DNA of 64,000 nucleotides. Source: [Clostridium] innocuum (GTDB taxonomy: Bacteria > Bacillota_I > Bacilli_A > Erysipelotrichales > Erysipelotrichaceae). Numbering within the stretch: position 1 is the first letter of the stretch; the number at the start of each line of letters is the position of its first letter. The stretch is taken from assembly GCA_012317185.1 (NCBI GenBank), contig CP048838.1, forward strand, positions 2,666,001 to 2,730,000. The letters are read 5' to 3'. The translations under genes were made by a program, and so were the position numbers. Shown one piece after another: positions 25,893 through 34,207 of this stretch. The notes beneath the pieces were generated by a model. It saw only the letters and a list, made by a program, of their open reading frames with translations, ran no database searches and had not been told where the DNA came from.

Positions 25893-26004
25893 GTTACGCA
25901 GTAGAAGCGCAGTTTCGGGGGATAAGGTATAAATCCCTTGCCGCGCCAGATACACACCCGGAAAACCGCTTGTAGCAAGGCTTTTTCTGCCCCTACTGCG
26001 TAAC
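25893..26004 (+). repeat. 112-bp inverted-repeat-bounded element, copy B
   Basis: It begins GTTACGCAGTAG and ends CTACTGCGTAAC, a perfect 12-base terminal inverted repeat, and contains TTTCGGGGGATAAGGTATAAA-like core sequence shared with copy A (6035-6147). It lies in the leader of the rep gene, that is, at the head of the operon whose tail carries copy A. Confidence 0.75.
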
Positions 26005-26014
26005 AAAGGGCATG

Positions 26015-26064
26015 AAAAAAGCGGCGTTCCTGTTCTCCCATGTAGAGAGTAAGAAACGCCGCTT
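26015..26064 (-). terminator. Terminator insulating the ICE right end
   Basis: Arms AAGCGGCGTT (26,019-26,028) and AACGCCGCTT (26,055-26,064), followed on the minus strand by a run of six T. It would stop transcription entering from outside before it reaches the rep operon. Confidence 0.8.
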
Positions 26065-26099
26065 CTGCGTCGTATTCAGTTTTTAGTACAATACCCTGC

Positions 26100-27359
26100 T
26101 TGTCCGTCGCTCGAAAAACCTTGATTTTCCAGTGTTTTCAAAAGTATCGTTATCTAACGTCAGCTTTAAAGCGTCCCCATATGCAGGAGATGTTGAAGGC
26201 CATAGCTGCAGCGGATCAAGAAATAATCATCTATGTCTGGTTAGCATCCAGATTATCCAGAGATGCGAATCATTGCAACTCTCTTCGTTATGTTTTTAGC
26301 AAGTACAATGTCACCGTCATCTCTGATAATAGAGATTGGGCTAGTTTAGAAGATATCGAATTACATCCGGATAAGACGATCGGTCCACGGATCATTACAC
26401 TTTCCGATGAAACAGAAGTGCATCGTGATCGTAAGAGAACACGTATAGGTCTAACCACATCAGCTTACAAAGGTAATTACACAAAAGGAGGAAAGATGCC
26501 ACCTACCGGATATCTATTTAAGAATAATCCAGGTGAGAATGCTAAAGGAAGAAAAGTAGAAATCGATATTGCATATGTCGAAACGATGCTATATATCCTA
26601 ACTCAGATTCATGATTACAAAAGATCATTGGACTCACTGGCAATCGAATTAGATTCCAAACAGGCTTGTGGAGTACACTGGTCTTATACAAAAATCTACA
26701 GAGCAGTCACGGATCCTATCATATATGGAAGACTCTTGACATCGTATGTTGACATACGAGATCATTCTCCGGCATATTGTTCACAGAAATATTACGAAGA
26801 GATACAGAAAATATTGCATGGGAGAAGGAAAGAATATCATTACAAATATCTATTCAAAAATCTAATCAAATGTGAAGACTGTGATTGCTGGTGTAGTGAG
26901 ATTCCTACGATCCACTATCCGCGCAACGGAAATAGAAAAGGAAGAAGAGTCTATAAATATTATTATTGTCCTAGTTGTAAAAAGAGGATCAACGAACAGA
27001 TCCTTTTAAATAAAATAATCCATCATATCAATGAAATTCTGGATGAGACTACGAATTTTGAAGTTGTAGAAGGTATCTCCAGAAGGATAGGCAAAATAGG
27101 GAAACGATTAAAATTCCTTGACTTTGAATATGAAGAGGGTTACCTCGATGATGATTCTTATATCGCAGAGCGCAAGAAACTGCTATCTAAGAAAAGGAAT
27201 CTAGATAAGGATATGAAAAGATTGAGAAATAAAGCAATAAAAAAATTCAATGAGTATACATATTTAGAACAAAAACAGATCATCAAAAGATCATTCCTTT
27301 GTATTCATTTAGATTTGAATACCAAGACCATCATCAAAATTGAAAAATTAGAGAAGTGA
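26100..27359 (+). pseudogene. Large serine recombinase lacking its catalytic N-terminus
   Basis: Recognisable from about 26,150 (SALKRPHMQEMLKAI): the end of a resolvase domain (RLSRD), a Recombinase domain (GGKMPPTGYLFKNNPG), a zinc ribbon (CEDCDCWC ... CPSCKKRI) and a C-terminal coiled coil. The first 60 or so residues, with the catalytic serine and arginine motif, are missing; the sequence there is not recombinase-like and lies at the inferred ICE border. The gene is AT-rich, unlike the ICE, so it is likely the right-hand remnant of an older element split by ICE insertion. The other part should lie left of the ICE. Confidence 0.75.
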
Positions 27360-27515
27360 ATAACAGAAGGCAGATGCAGATATTGCCATTTTAATTTTTT
27401 GAAAAAAAGGTTTACAATTCTATATATAGGGTATAAAATGTAGTTGACCAGAGGTGTCGAGGTCGAGGAGATAATATTTTGTTTTATCATCCGTTCTCCC
27501 TCCATATATCAAATA

Positions 27516-27539
27516 AGTCGATAATTATCGGCTTTTTTT
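27516..27539 (+). terminator. Terminator after the recombinase remnant
   Basis: The palindrome CGATAATTATCG (27,519-27,530) with AG/CT outer pairs is followed by seven T on the + strand. Confidence 0.7.
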
Positions 27540-27542
27540 GTG

Positions 27543-28030
27543 CTTTTTGAAAACTTGACCAACGATTTGACCAACTTTATGGCTGTACTGAAGAACACCT
27601 GCGTGTTTTGACAAAAGCGTAGCTTTCTTTACAGTTAAGGGTATTTCTTATTGCCCTTATAGGCTTCCGATTCTATAGCCTCTCAAAAATTACAGAGAAC
27701 CCTACCGTTTTTTTATACAGAAATATGCAGCATAAGAGAAAGTGCGCAAATGCAGGCTGTCTACATGCTGCCATCGCTATCAATACGCTGATGCACATCT
27801 TATTTTATTCTTATATCGCAGAGCTTTAAGATCTAAACTCAAACTATTCTATCCCTCTAAGCGATATGTTCGCCCTTCAGAAAGCGTTTATAAAACAAAG
27901 GAGATGCCGTATAATACATTTGAAAATGGTGATAAGTAATCAGCGGGAGTCATGGAGCAAGCTTGATTTTCGCTTTTTCTTATCAGGATGTGCCTTATGA
28001 AAAAAACAAAGCGTATTCTTTTATCATAAA
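27543..28030. other. Non-coding stretch between recombinase remnant and chromosome genes
   Basis: No supported gene. A 65-codon + frame (27,742-27,939) has no usable ribosome binding site or domain content. Repeated TTGACCA words occur near 27,443, 27,555 and 27,570. The sequence is probably left from the older mobile element. Confidence 0.4.
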
Positions 28031-28276
28031 TCATGGAATACTTTGCGGAATACCAGCAGCAGGTACCATCCTTTTTACGTTTTTCACCTCGAAATAGCCA
28101 TGCGGTTCCCCGGACAGCATCGCATTATAAAAGCGTATGAATTCCGGTATGCTTCCTCTCTCTACCGTACCGGCTTTCACAATACTCATTGGCACTTCAT
28201 ACATAATCTGGTCAAAGTCTTCGCTGATCTGCGGTGGCAGCGTTAACCTGCATTCCTCAATATCAAAGGTATACAT
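28031..28276 (-). CDS. Hypothetical 81-residue protein
   Basis: A reading frame with balanced amino acid composition (MYTFDIEECRLTLPPQISED at the start, FYNAMLSGEPHGYFEVKN near the end) and AGGA nine bases before the ATG. No signal peptide, membrane segment or known domain is seen. It could be a small intact gene or the end of a larger degraded one. It lies alone between the mobile-element debris and oleate hydratase. Confidence 0.45.
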   Translation of the reverse strand: MYTFDIEECRLTLPPQISEDFDQIMYEVPMSIVKAGTVERGSIPEFIRFYNAMLSGEPHGYFEVKNVKRMVPAAGIPQSIP

Positions 28277-28636
28277 CAGCTGATCCTACTGCTGCCTCCC
28301 TTTTACTATATCGAATGTCTGCAGTATTGTATTGCAATGTTTAGGTAATCTGTAATTTATGGAGCTGCAGGACAATCACAAATGGCAAATTTCTCACAGC
28401 CATGTCTCTGCTTCTAAACATCAGAAGACCGATCTGGAGAAGGATTCTTAACAGATAAATCCCAGAATCATGAAAAAAGGATCCATATCATCGTAAAAAA
28501 GATGAAAGTGACCCTTTTTGTTTATCCTGTTGTTTTTTCGTCAAAGCAGGAAGAGATCTTCAGTAACCCCAATCTTCTGCAGGTTGTGCGAAAGCTTCAA
28601 CTGCTGATAACTGCTTTCTAAACGTGTATGGACTTA
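28277..28636. other. Intergenic region with a weak terminator
   Basis: No gene is seen. Arms AAAAAAGGATC (28,474-28,484) and GACCCTTTTT (28,510-28,519) pair with one mismatch and would end transcripts of the oleate hydratase gene on the minus strand. Confidence 0.45.
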
Positions 28637-30346
28637 TCAGCGAAGCATTGTTTTTGCTGCGACTGCGAGAACCTTTGGATTTTTATGATACGGTGTCACC
28701 GGGCACAGCTTCTTCTCAATACCAAGCAGTCCGTAAACTGCCATACGTGCTGCGCGTACAGAATATTCCTCCGTGAATACCATATCCTCCGGAATCTCCA
28801 CAAATTGTGAAATCATGGCAAAATTGGTAGAGCCGCTTGGGATAACCAGCGGACGATCACTCATCGCTCTTGGCTGGAATTGTGAATCGATATACGGCAT
28901 CATGCATGGGATGACGTTCACTACGGATTCCATGATATCCTTCGTATTCTCTTCAAAATGCAGATGGTGAATCAGCTCCATCAGAATTTCCTCACCGCTG
29001 CACTCCCGCATCGGTTTTTTCACGTAATCACCAAGCGCATCCGTATACAGGCCATAGCCCCAGAAAATTGTTGTATTGGCATCCTGTGCCTTGAAATGTG
29101 GCTGTGCTGCCACTACAATGGACATCAGCCAGCTGGAATCCTTAAAGGTCATAAGTGCACCACTGCCCGGAATATTGCCGGAGAACTGCTCAATCATTTT
29201 CAGCATCCTGTTCCCTTTCATCGTGACAGTGAAGCTCTCCCAGTTGGTCTCCTCCGGCTTACCAAAGAATGGCGTTGGATCGCCCAAAACCGGCTTCTTT
29301 TCTGCAACTCGTTTCCACAGCTGCGCTGAAATCGGATCCTTTGGTTCATAAGGTGCCGGTGTTTTAAAATCACCAAGCGTTGCACAATCTGTCATACAGC
29401 CATTTGTCATAATACATAAATCACTGTCCTCCAGATGGATGGTGCGCTGTTTTCCATTTTCCAAGAGATGAATATCTGTAACTGTTACACTGTCTTCCTT
29501 AAAATCCAGATCCTCGACAACAGCACGAATGCTGAAATCCACACCAAAGCCCTCCAGATATACCTTTAACGGAAGAATCACAGATTCATACTGGTTGTAT
29601 GGTGTTCTGGTTACTCCCTCAAGCGTTTCAATGCGTGGAAACTCCAGAATCATACGATTCATATACCGGCGGAATTCAAATGCACTAGACCATTTCTGAA
29701 AAGCAAAGGTTGTCTGCCACATATACCAGAAATTTGTAGTGAAGAAATGCGGACTATCCTTAAACCACTGTTCAATGGTTACATCATCCAGCTTTTCTTC
29801 CGGTGTTGCAAGCAGCTTTGTCATCAGAAAGCGGTCGGTATTGTTAAACTGCATGCTGCGCACATCCTGAATCACGCCATAACGATCCACCAGTCTTGCC
29901 TGCGCATGCGTTGGATGCAGGTGATCAAAATTCAATATTTCTTCGGTCACACTTTTTCCCGGCCAGTCCAGAGAAGGAATGGAGGAAAACAAGTCCCAGA
30001 AATTCTCATAGGTTTCCTCATTCAGCATTCTGCCCCCGCGGCAGACAAACCCATTCTGCATCGTCCCTGCACCGTCATTGCTTCCGCCAAGGATGCTCAT
30101 CCCTTCCATGATATGAATATTCTCTCCATGAAAGCCGCCATCCTGAATAAGGTAAGCCGCTGCCGATAAGGAAGCCAGACCGCCGCCAATCAGATAGGCC
30201 TGCCGTTCCCCTTCTCTTCCGCTGCTCACCATGCTCTGGGCACTCTGTTCGCGTTTCTTCGTAACATGACGCACTGCCGTTGCTGCTGCAATACCCGCTG
30301 CAGCAGCCGCTGCACCTGCAGCAAGTTTCTTTGTCTGTCTCTTCAT
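28637..30346 (-). CDS. ohyA: Oleate hydratase (FAD-dependent fatty acid double-bond hydratase)
   Basis: 569 residues. It converts oleic acid to 10-hydroxystearate, detoxifying host unsaturated fatty acids at the membrane. The FAD-binding motif GGGLASLSAAAYLI lies near residue 53 and the family signature GGSNDGAGTMQNGFVCRGGRM near 87; TPYNQYES is also present. Length is typical. Unusually, the protein begins with a lysine-flanked Ala/Gly-rich hydrophobic stretch (LAAGAAAAAAGIAAATAV), a possible membrane anchor. The start is well supported by AGGAGGAG. It is monocistronic between a terminator and a non-coding gap. Confidence 0.95.
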   Translation of the reverse strand: MKRQTKKLAAGAAAAAAGIAAATAVRHVTKKREQSAQSMVSSGREGERQAYLIGGGLASLSAAAYLIQDGGFHGENIHIMEGMSILGGSNDGAGTMQNGFVCRGGRMLNEETYENFWDLFSSIPSLDWPGKSVTEEILNFDHLHPTHAQARLVDRYGVIQDVRSMQFNNTDRFLMTKLLATPEEKLDDVTIEQWFKDSPHFFTTNFWYMWQTTFAFQKWSSAFEFRRYMNRMILEFPRIETLEGVTRTPYNQYESVILPLKVYLEGFGVDFSIRAVVEDLDFKEDSVTVTDIHLLENGKQRTIHLEDSDLCIMTNGCMTDCATLGDFKTPAPYEPKDPISAQLWKRVAEKKPVLGDPTPFFGKPEETNWESFTVTMKGNRMLKMIEQFSGNIPGSGALMTFKDSSWLMSIVVAAQPHFKAQDANTTIFWGYGLYTDALGDYVKKPMRECSGEEILMELIHHLHFEENTKDIMESVVNVIPCMMPYIDSQFQPRAMSDRPLVIPSGSTNFAMISQFVEIPEDMVFTEEYSVRAARMAVYGLLGIEKKLCPVTPYHKNPKVLAVAAKTMLR

Positions 30347-30467
30347 ACAAATCTCCTCCTATGTTTTGATATACATATGCTACTTCTATCTGGTTTCAGT
30401 ATAGCGCGTTTTCATGCCTGTGTATTTATACAGTTTTAATACTTTGTCTGTTTTCCTTTAGTATATG

Positions 30468-30495
30468 AAAAAAAGCGAAAGCCATGCGCCTTCGC
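30468..30495 (-). terminator. Terminator of the pilin-like operon
   Basis: GCGAA (30,475-30,479) pairs with TTCGC (30,491-30,495) with additional AGCC/GCC pairing inside, followed on the minus strand by seven T, just after the pilT stop. Confidence 0.75.
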
Positions 30496-30497
30496 CG

Positions 30498-31562
30498 TCA
30501 CATATTTAACTTTTTACGCATGCGTTCCGAGTTACTCGCATACATCAGTGCAGCTTCCTTATCAATTCTGCCCTCTTCATACAGCTTCATAAGACTCTCA
30601 TCCATGGTTATCATGCCCTGATCCCTTCCTGCAATCATGGAATTTTCCAGCTGATGAATTTTTCCTTCCCTGATTTGCGTACGAATCGCCGGATTGACAA
30701 TCATAATTTCAAAAACAGGTATGATACCCCCATCTGTGGCCGGCACCAGCTGTTCACTGATAACAGCATGCAGCGTCATGGACAGCTGTACGCGAATCTG
30801 CTGCTGCTGTTCACTTGGAAATACATCAATCATGCGGTCAATGGTATTGGCTGCCCCCATGGTATGAAGGGTCGATAAAATTAAATGTCCGGTCTCTGCG
30901 GCAGTAACTGCCGTATTGATCGTCTCAAGATCCCGCATTTCTCCAACCAGTATGACCTCCGGGGCTTCCCGCAGGGCAGAACGCAGCGCGTTTAAATAAT
31001 CCTGTGTATCGTGATACACCTCCCGCTGAGAAACAATACTTTTTTTATGGGCGTGCAGATATTCAATCGGATCTTCTATCGTTATGATATGTACGTTGCG
31101 GCTTTCGTTGATTTTATCAATGATGCAGGCGAGCGTCGTTGATTTTCCGCACCCAGCCGGCCCGCTTACCAGAATCATTCCCTTTTTCACCGCCGCAAGA
31201 GATGTGATGACCTGTGGTATATTCAATTCAACAGGATCAGGAAGTTCAAAGCGGACAACGCGCAGAACCGCTGCCTGCGAATTTCTCTGCAGATAGACAT
31301 TGCAGCGAAACCGCCCGACATCCGGTATGGAAAAGGAAAAATCATCATCCTTTTTTTTGAGAAAATCCTCATAGGTATTCTGCAGCGCATACTGATAAAT
31401 TTCCTGAATCAGCTGAGCTGTGTCATTGGGCATCAGCCTGGTTTCCTGCATGGAGTGAATTTCTCCATTGATTTTAAAGGCATATGGATGCCCTGCTACT
31501 AAAAATATATCCGAAGCATCCCTTGCGATTGCTTCCTTCAGCATCTGTTCGATTGTCACCAT
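30498..31562 (-). CDS. pilT: PilT-type secretion/retraction ATPase
   Basis: 354 residues. Walker A GPAGCGKST at 134-142, Asp box TIEDPIEYLH, Walker B EVILVGEMRD and the His box AETGHLILSTLHT place it in the PilT branch of GspE-like ATPases. The N-terminal PAS-like region (ARDASDIFLVAGHPYAFKIN) is also PilT-like. The start at 31,562 overlaps the previous stop (TGATG). It is the only ATPase in this operon; no PilB partner is present in the window. It should power extension or retraction of the filament made from the upstream small proteins. Confidence 0.92.
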   Translation of the reverse strand: MVTIEQMLKEAIARDASDIFLVAGHPYAFKINGEIHSMQETRLMPNDTAQLIQEIYQYALQNTYEDFLKKKDDDFSFSIPDVGRFRCNVYLQRNSQAAVLRVVRFELPDPVELNIPQVITSLAAVKKGMILVSGPAGCGKSTTLACIIDKINESRNVHIITIEDPIEYLHAHKKSIVSQREVYHDTQDYLNALRSALREAPEVILVGEMRDLETINTAVTAAETGHLILSTLHTMGAANTIDRMIDVFPSEQQQQIRVQLSMTLHAVISEQLVPATDGGIIPVFEIMIVNPAIRTQIREGKIHQLENSMIAGRDQGMITMDESLMKLYEEGRIDKEAALMYASNSERMRKKLNM

Positions 31563-31984
31563 CACAGTGCATCTCCCTTCGTAATTGTTTTCCATGCTTT
31601 TATATGAACAGCACTTCCCTGCTTCTGCAATCTCAGCTGCAGCTGCTGTGCATCCTGAACCGGTATTGTCACAAGCAGCTCATCCTGCTCCCAATCCGTT
31701 TTCATCGCATATTCCTGCAGCAGCGACTGCACCCTGCTTTGTTTCAGACTTTGCTGCAGGGTTTGCTTTGGATACTGCCGGAGTTCATCAATCAGCAGCT
31801 GTGCTCCCGCATCACTTTTGGCAACTGCCTCCTGATACAACTTCTCTCGCTGTGCAATTTTTTCGTTTTGTAATGAGCGTGTGTACGAAAGTACTGACAA
31901 GATCATCATACACAAAACGACGAAAATCATGAAGATACTGGATGCTCCCAGACCAATCTGCACGCCGCGCTTTTCAAGCTTCAT
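31562..31984 (-). CDS. Small membrane protein of the pilin-like operon
   Basis: 140 residues with one N-terminal membrane helix (GLGASSIFMIFVVLCMMILS at about 11-30) after a short basic leader (MKLEKRGVQI), then an extracytoplasmic domain rich in glutamine. The topology is that of a type IV pilin-like minor subunit, but the helix lacks a Glu at +5 and a clear GF/GY-type cleavage site. It overlaps the genes on both sides by one to four bases, so it belongs firmly to the operon. Confidence 0.7.
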   Translation of the reverse strand: MKLEKRGVQIGLGASSIFMIFVVLCMMILSVLSYTRSLQNEKIAQREKLYQEAVAKSDAGAQLLIDELRQYPKQTLQQSLKQSRVQSLLQEYAMKTDWEQDELLVTIPVQDAQQLQLRLQKQGSAVHIKAWKTITKGDAL

Positions 31985-32382
31985 TTTTGAACGCCCCCTT
32001 CCAGCAGAAAGGGAAGACGTACAAGCTCTTTGTCATCGCGGTAAATACAAAGCTCACAAAGTGCCCGACCACTTTTTTCAACCGCTTTCTTCTGTTCAAT
32101 TTCAACCCGATAATATCCTGCCTGCGAAGATGACCGGTTTCCGTTCTCATCCAAGTAAAAGATTTTCTTCTGCATTGCCTGCTGTACCTGGGGAATCTTT
32201 CGCTGTGCCACCAGATTTTCTCCATATTGCAGCGCATTCCGCGTATCTGCAGCCAGATTATTTTTATCCTTTGCCGTTCCCAAAACGAGCACACAAACCG
32301 CACTCGCCAGGGTAAAGAAGAAAAGCACAAAGATGAGCTCCATCAGAAACGATATCGATTTATTTGCATGACTCTCCCGCAT
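31981..32382 (-). CDS. Type IV pilin-like protein
   Basis: 133 residues. The N-terminus ANKSISFLMELIFVLFFFTLASAVCVLV resembles a prepilin helix: a short leader, hydrophobic helix, and a Glu near the start of the helix (LMELIF), but a Ser replaces the usual Gly before the expected cleavage site. A soluble domain follows (YLDENGNRSSSQAGYYRVEI). It overlaps the previous gene by four bases and is probably a minor or major subunit of the filament. Confidence 0.7.
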   Translation of the reverse strand: MRESHANKSISFLMELIFVLFFFTLASAVCVLVLGTAKDKNNLAADTRNALQYGENLVAQRKIPQVQQAMQKKIFYLDENGNRSSSQAGYYRVEIEQKKAVEKSGRALCELCIYRDDKELVRLPFLLEGGVQK

Positions 32383-32394
32383 AGCGCTTCCTCC

Positions 32395-32856
32395 TTACTC
32401 ACTCTTCAGCTCCATCATCATACGGCTGGCTTTCCCCTGCTCATCGTGGATGCTCACTTGCAGCAGACCTCCATTTTCCTGTGCTTCAAAGTCATAAACG
32501 GTAAACAGTGATGTCCCTGCAGAAAGCATCGGCTTCACTTCCTCACTCGCATACAGCTCCCGCAGCTTTCCCTCATATTCATATATATAGGTAACAGTAC
32601 GTTCTTTCTTATCGTGTATTACAATCGCATCCGTGTCCTCCAGCTGTCTCACAGATACGGCCCCGTCTTCGTCCGCACTTCTGATTTTTGCGCGTAGATA
32701 TGCCAGGGGTGTATGCATACGCTCGACCTCTTCCCCCTGCTTAATGATAGCCTGATAGCTTCCGGCCTGAAACAGAAGCACCAGAAACGCACAGATTACA
32801 AATACAGTAAATAACGATAGAGAGAACAAAATATCAATGGAATGTCGTTGTCTCAT
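32395..32856 (-). CDS. DUF4860 family pilin-like protein
   Basis: 153 residues with an N-terminal helix (SIDILFSLSLFTVFVICAFL) and an extracytoplasmic beta-rich domain (ERTVTYIYEYEGKLRELYAS, SLFTVYDFEAQENGGLLQVS). It resembles DUF4860 proteins encoded with PilC/PilT-like genes in Firmicutes. Like its neighbours it lacks a canonical prepilin cleavage motif. The stop overlaps nothing downstream (12-base gap); the start overlaps the upstream gene. Confidence 0.72.
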   Translation of the reverse strand: MRQRHSIDILFSLSLFTVFVICAFLVLLFQAGSYQAIIKQGEEVERMHTPLAYLRAKIRSADEDGAVSVRQLEDTDAIVIHDKKERTVTYIYEYEGKLRELYASEEVKPMLSAGTSLFTVYDFEAQENGGLLQVSIHDEQGKASRMMMELKSE

Positions 32857-33167
32857 GGCTGTTCACTCCTTGGATACACATCCGTATCCGGCATGATATT
32901 TGCCCCGATGTAATGATAGCGGATGCGATAGGCATCCTCCTGTATATACAAACCATAGTGCTGCTTCAGATACTCCAGCGACTGGGGGTATGCGCCCTCG
33001 ATACTGTAGCATTCCAGTGCTGCCTTCTGAATTGCCTCCTTAGCACGCTGTGCATCCTCCCTGCTGAGTCCGCTGTCAGCTATCGAAAATCCGTAATAGA
33101 GCATGACCAGGATTCCCATGAACATAAAAAGCTGCAGACCCAGCATTTTTTTCTTATGTTTCATCAT
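32853..33167 (-). CDS. Small membrane protein of the pilin-like operon
   Basis: 104 residues: basic leader MMKHKKK, one membrane helix (LGLQLFMFMGILVMLYYGFS), then an extracytoplasmic part containing EAIQKAALECYSIEGAYPQS and LEYLKQHYG. That last block closely resembles the region following the helix in GspG/ComGC-type major pseudopilins (A...CY.EG.YP.SL..L). This makes it the best candidate for the main subunit despite lacking GFTLIE. It overlaps the PilC gene by four bases. Confidence 0.72.
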   Translation of the reverse strand: MMKHKKKMLGLQLFMFMGILVMLYYGFSIADSGLSREDAQRAKEAIQKAALECYSIEGAYPQSLEYLKQHYGLYIQEDAYRIRYHYIGANIMPDTDVYPRSEQP

Positions 33168-34195
33168 CCGATGGATGACATAATGCTCATCAGCGGCAGC
33201 ATGACAGAGAGCAGAATGATTCCTACGATTACAGATAAAACAATCACAATGACAGGTTCAATGGTATTCAGGAAGGTTGAGATACTGGTATCCACATCCT
33301 TCTCGTACAGGGTGCTCACCTTCTGCATGACCTCATCACTTTTCCCGCTGTGAAAGCCGGTGATGATCATACTCGCATATACTCCCTGATAAAGCGCCTG
33401 CTCGCGCAGACATTGCGAAAAGCTTTTCCCCTCCAGCATATCACTGCGGCAGGCATCAATTTTCTTTTGAACCGCCTCATCCCCGACAACATCTCTAAGA
33501 TACCCCAGCGCCTCCTCCATTTCATACCCGCTCGTAATGAACAGCGACAGGGCATAGGTCATTTTCGCCATGACCATGTTATGGTAGAGCTGCTTTGTCA
33601 TAAACAGATGGGAAAGGAACGATTTTCCTCCTGATTTTCTAAAGGTCACTGCAAGTAGAATCCCCCCCAGCAGGAACAGTGTCAGTATGATAAAGGAGGC
33701 TGTGGCAAACAGCTGTCCAAAGCGCATCATGGAGACGGCCGTCCCCTGAAGGGCAGCTCCCATATGCAAAAGAACCTTTTCAAATATCGGCAGAACCTTC
33801 CATACGATAATGCCGACTACCGCCCACATCATCAATAACAGAATCGAGGGATAGGTCAGTGCCTCCTTCAAGGATTGCTTCAGGTCACTGCTGCGCTCAT
33901 AATATAGCGCCAGCTCCTTCATAACATTATCGAGATGACCGCTGATTTCCCCGATTTCAACCATTTTCTTGGCATACGTGTCGAAATACGGAGCCTCTTC
34001 CAGCGCCGCGCTGAAGGAACCCACGACATGTACCTTTTCCAGCAGACATCCGGCTGCCTCCTTCATATGCGGATTCTCCGTATCGTCCCCTATGATTTCC
34101 AGCCCCTCCTCGACAGATAGTCCGCCTGCGAGAATCATCGACATCTGGGTACATAAATCAAACATTTCCTCAGAGCGTAATGTTGTATGTGTCAT
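33164..34195 (-). CDS. PilC/GspF-type inner membrane platform protein
   Basis: 343 residues with two T2SSF domains. The first contains GGLSVEEGLEIIGDD and is followed by a helix pair near 120-200; the second contains TSGYEMEEALGYLRDVVGDE and ends in two further helices. Length and topology are normal for the family. It would transmit PilT ATPase motion to the filament. It is the first gene of the strict overlap chain, 12 bases after the transglutaminase-like gene. Confidence 0.9.
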   Translation of the reverse strand: MTHTTLRSEEMFDLCTQMSMILAGGLSVEEGLEIIGDDTENPHMKEAAGCLLEKVHVVGSFSAALEEAPYFDTYAKKMVEIGEISGHLDNVMKELALYYERSSDLKQSLKEALTYPSILLLMMWAVVGIIVWKVLPIFEKVLLHMGAALQGTAVSMMRFGQLFATASFIILTLFLLGGILLAVTFRKSGGKSFLSHLFMTKQLYHNMVMAKMTYALSLFITSGYEMEEALGYLRDVVGDEAVQKKIDACRSDMLEGKSFSQCLREQALYQGVYASMIITGFHSGKSDEVMQKVSTLYEKDVDTSISTFLNTIEPVIVIVLSVIVGIILLSVMLPLMSIMSSIG

Positions 34196-34207
34196 ACCGT
34201 TTTCCTC

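Larger units (their letters stand above)
1..26090. mobile_element. ICE of the Tn916/Tn1549 superfamily, left end outside window
   Basis: A contiguous set of conjugation genes fills this stretch: relaxase, MobC, VirD4, PcfB, PrgI, VirB4, a VirB6-like protein, TopB, an NlpC/P60-type hydrolase, antirestriction proteins and a Tn916-like control module (HTH_16, sigma factor, XRE). The gene order is that of Tn1549-like elements. The right boundary is placed near 26,090, after an outward-insulating terminator and before a truncated serine recombinase. The boundary base is not resolved because no attL is visible. The integrase and excisionase should lie left of position 1. GC is higher than in the flanking chromosome, except for two AT-rich cargo islands (about 1.6-3.1 kb and 5.5-5.9 kb). 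Confidence 0.93.

Noticed and set aside
26100..27359. Serine recombinase as the ICE's own integrase
   Set aside because: Its catalytic N-terminus is absent, its composition differs from the ICE, and Tn1549-type elements normally use a tyrosine integrase at the other end.
27430..27540. Possible tRNA 3' end or attachment site in this stretch
   Set aside because: A CCCTCCA-like string is present but no cloverleaf can be folded and no matching repeat is seen at the ICE side.
27742..27939. A 65-codon + frame in the gap after the recombinase remnant
   Set aside because: No ribosome binding site, odd composition and no neighbour context.
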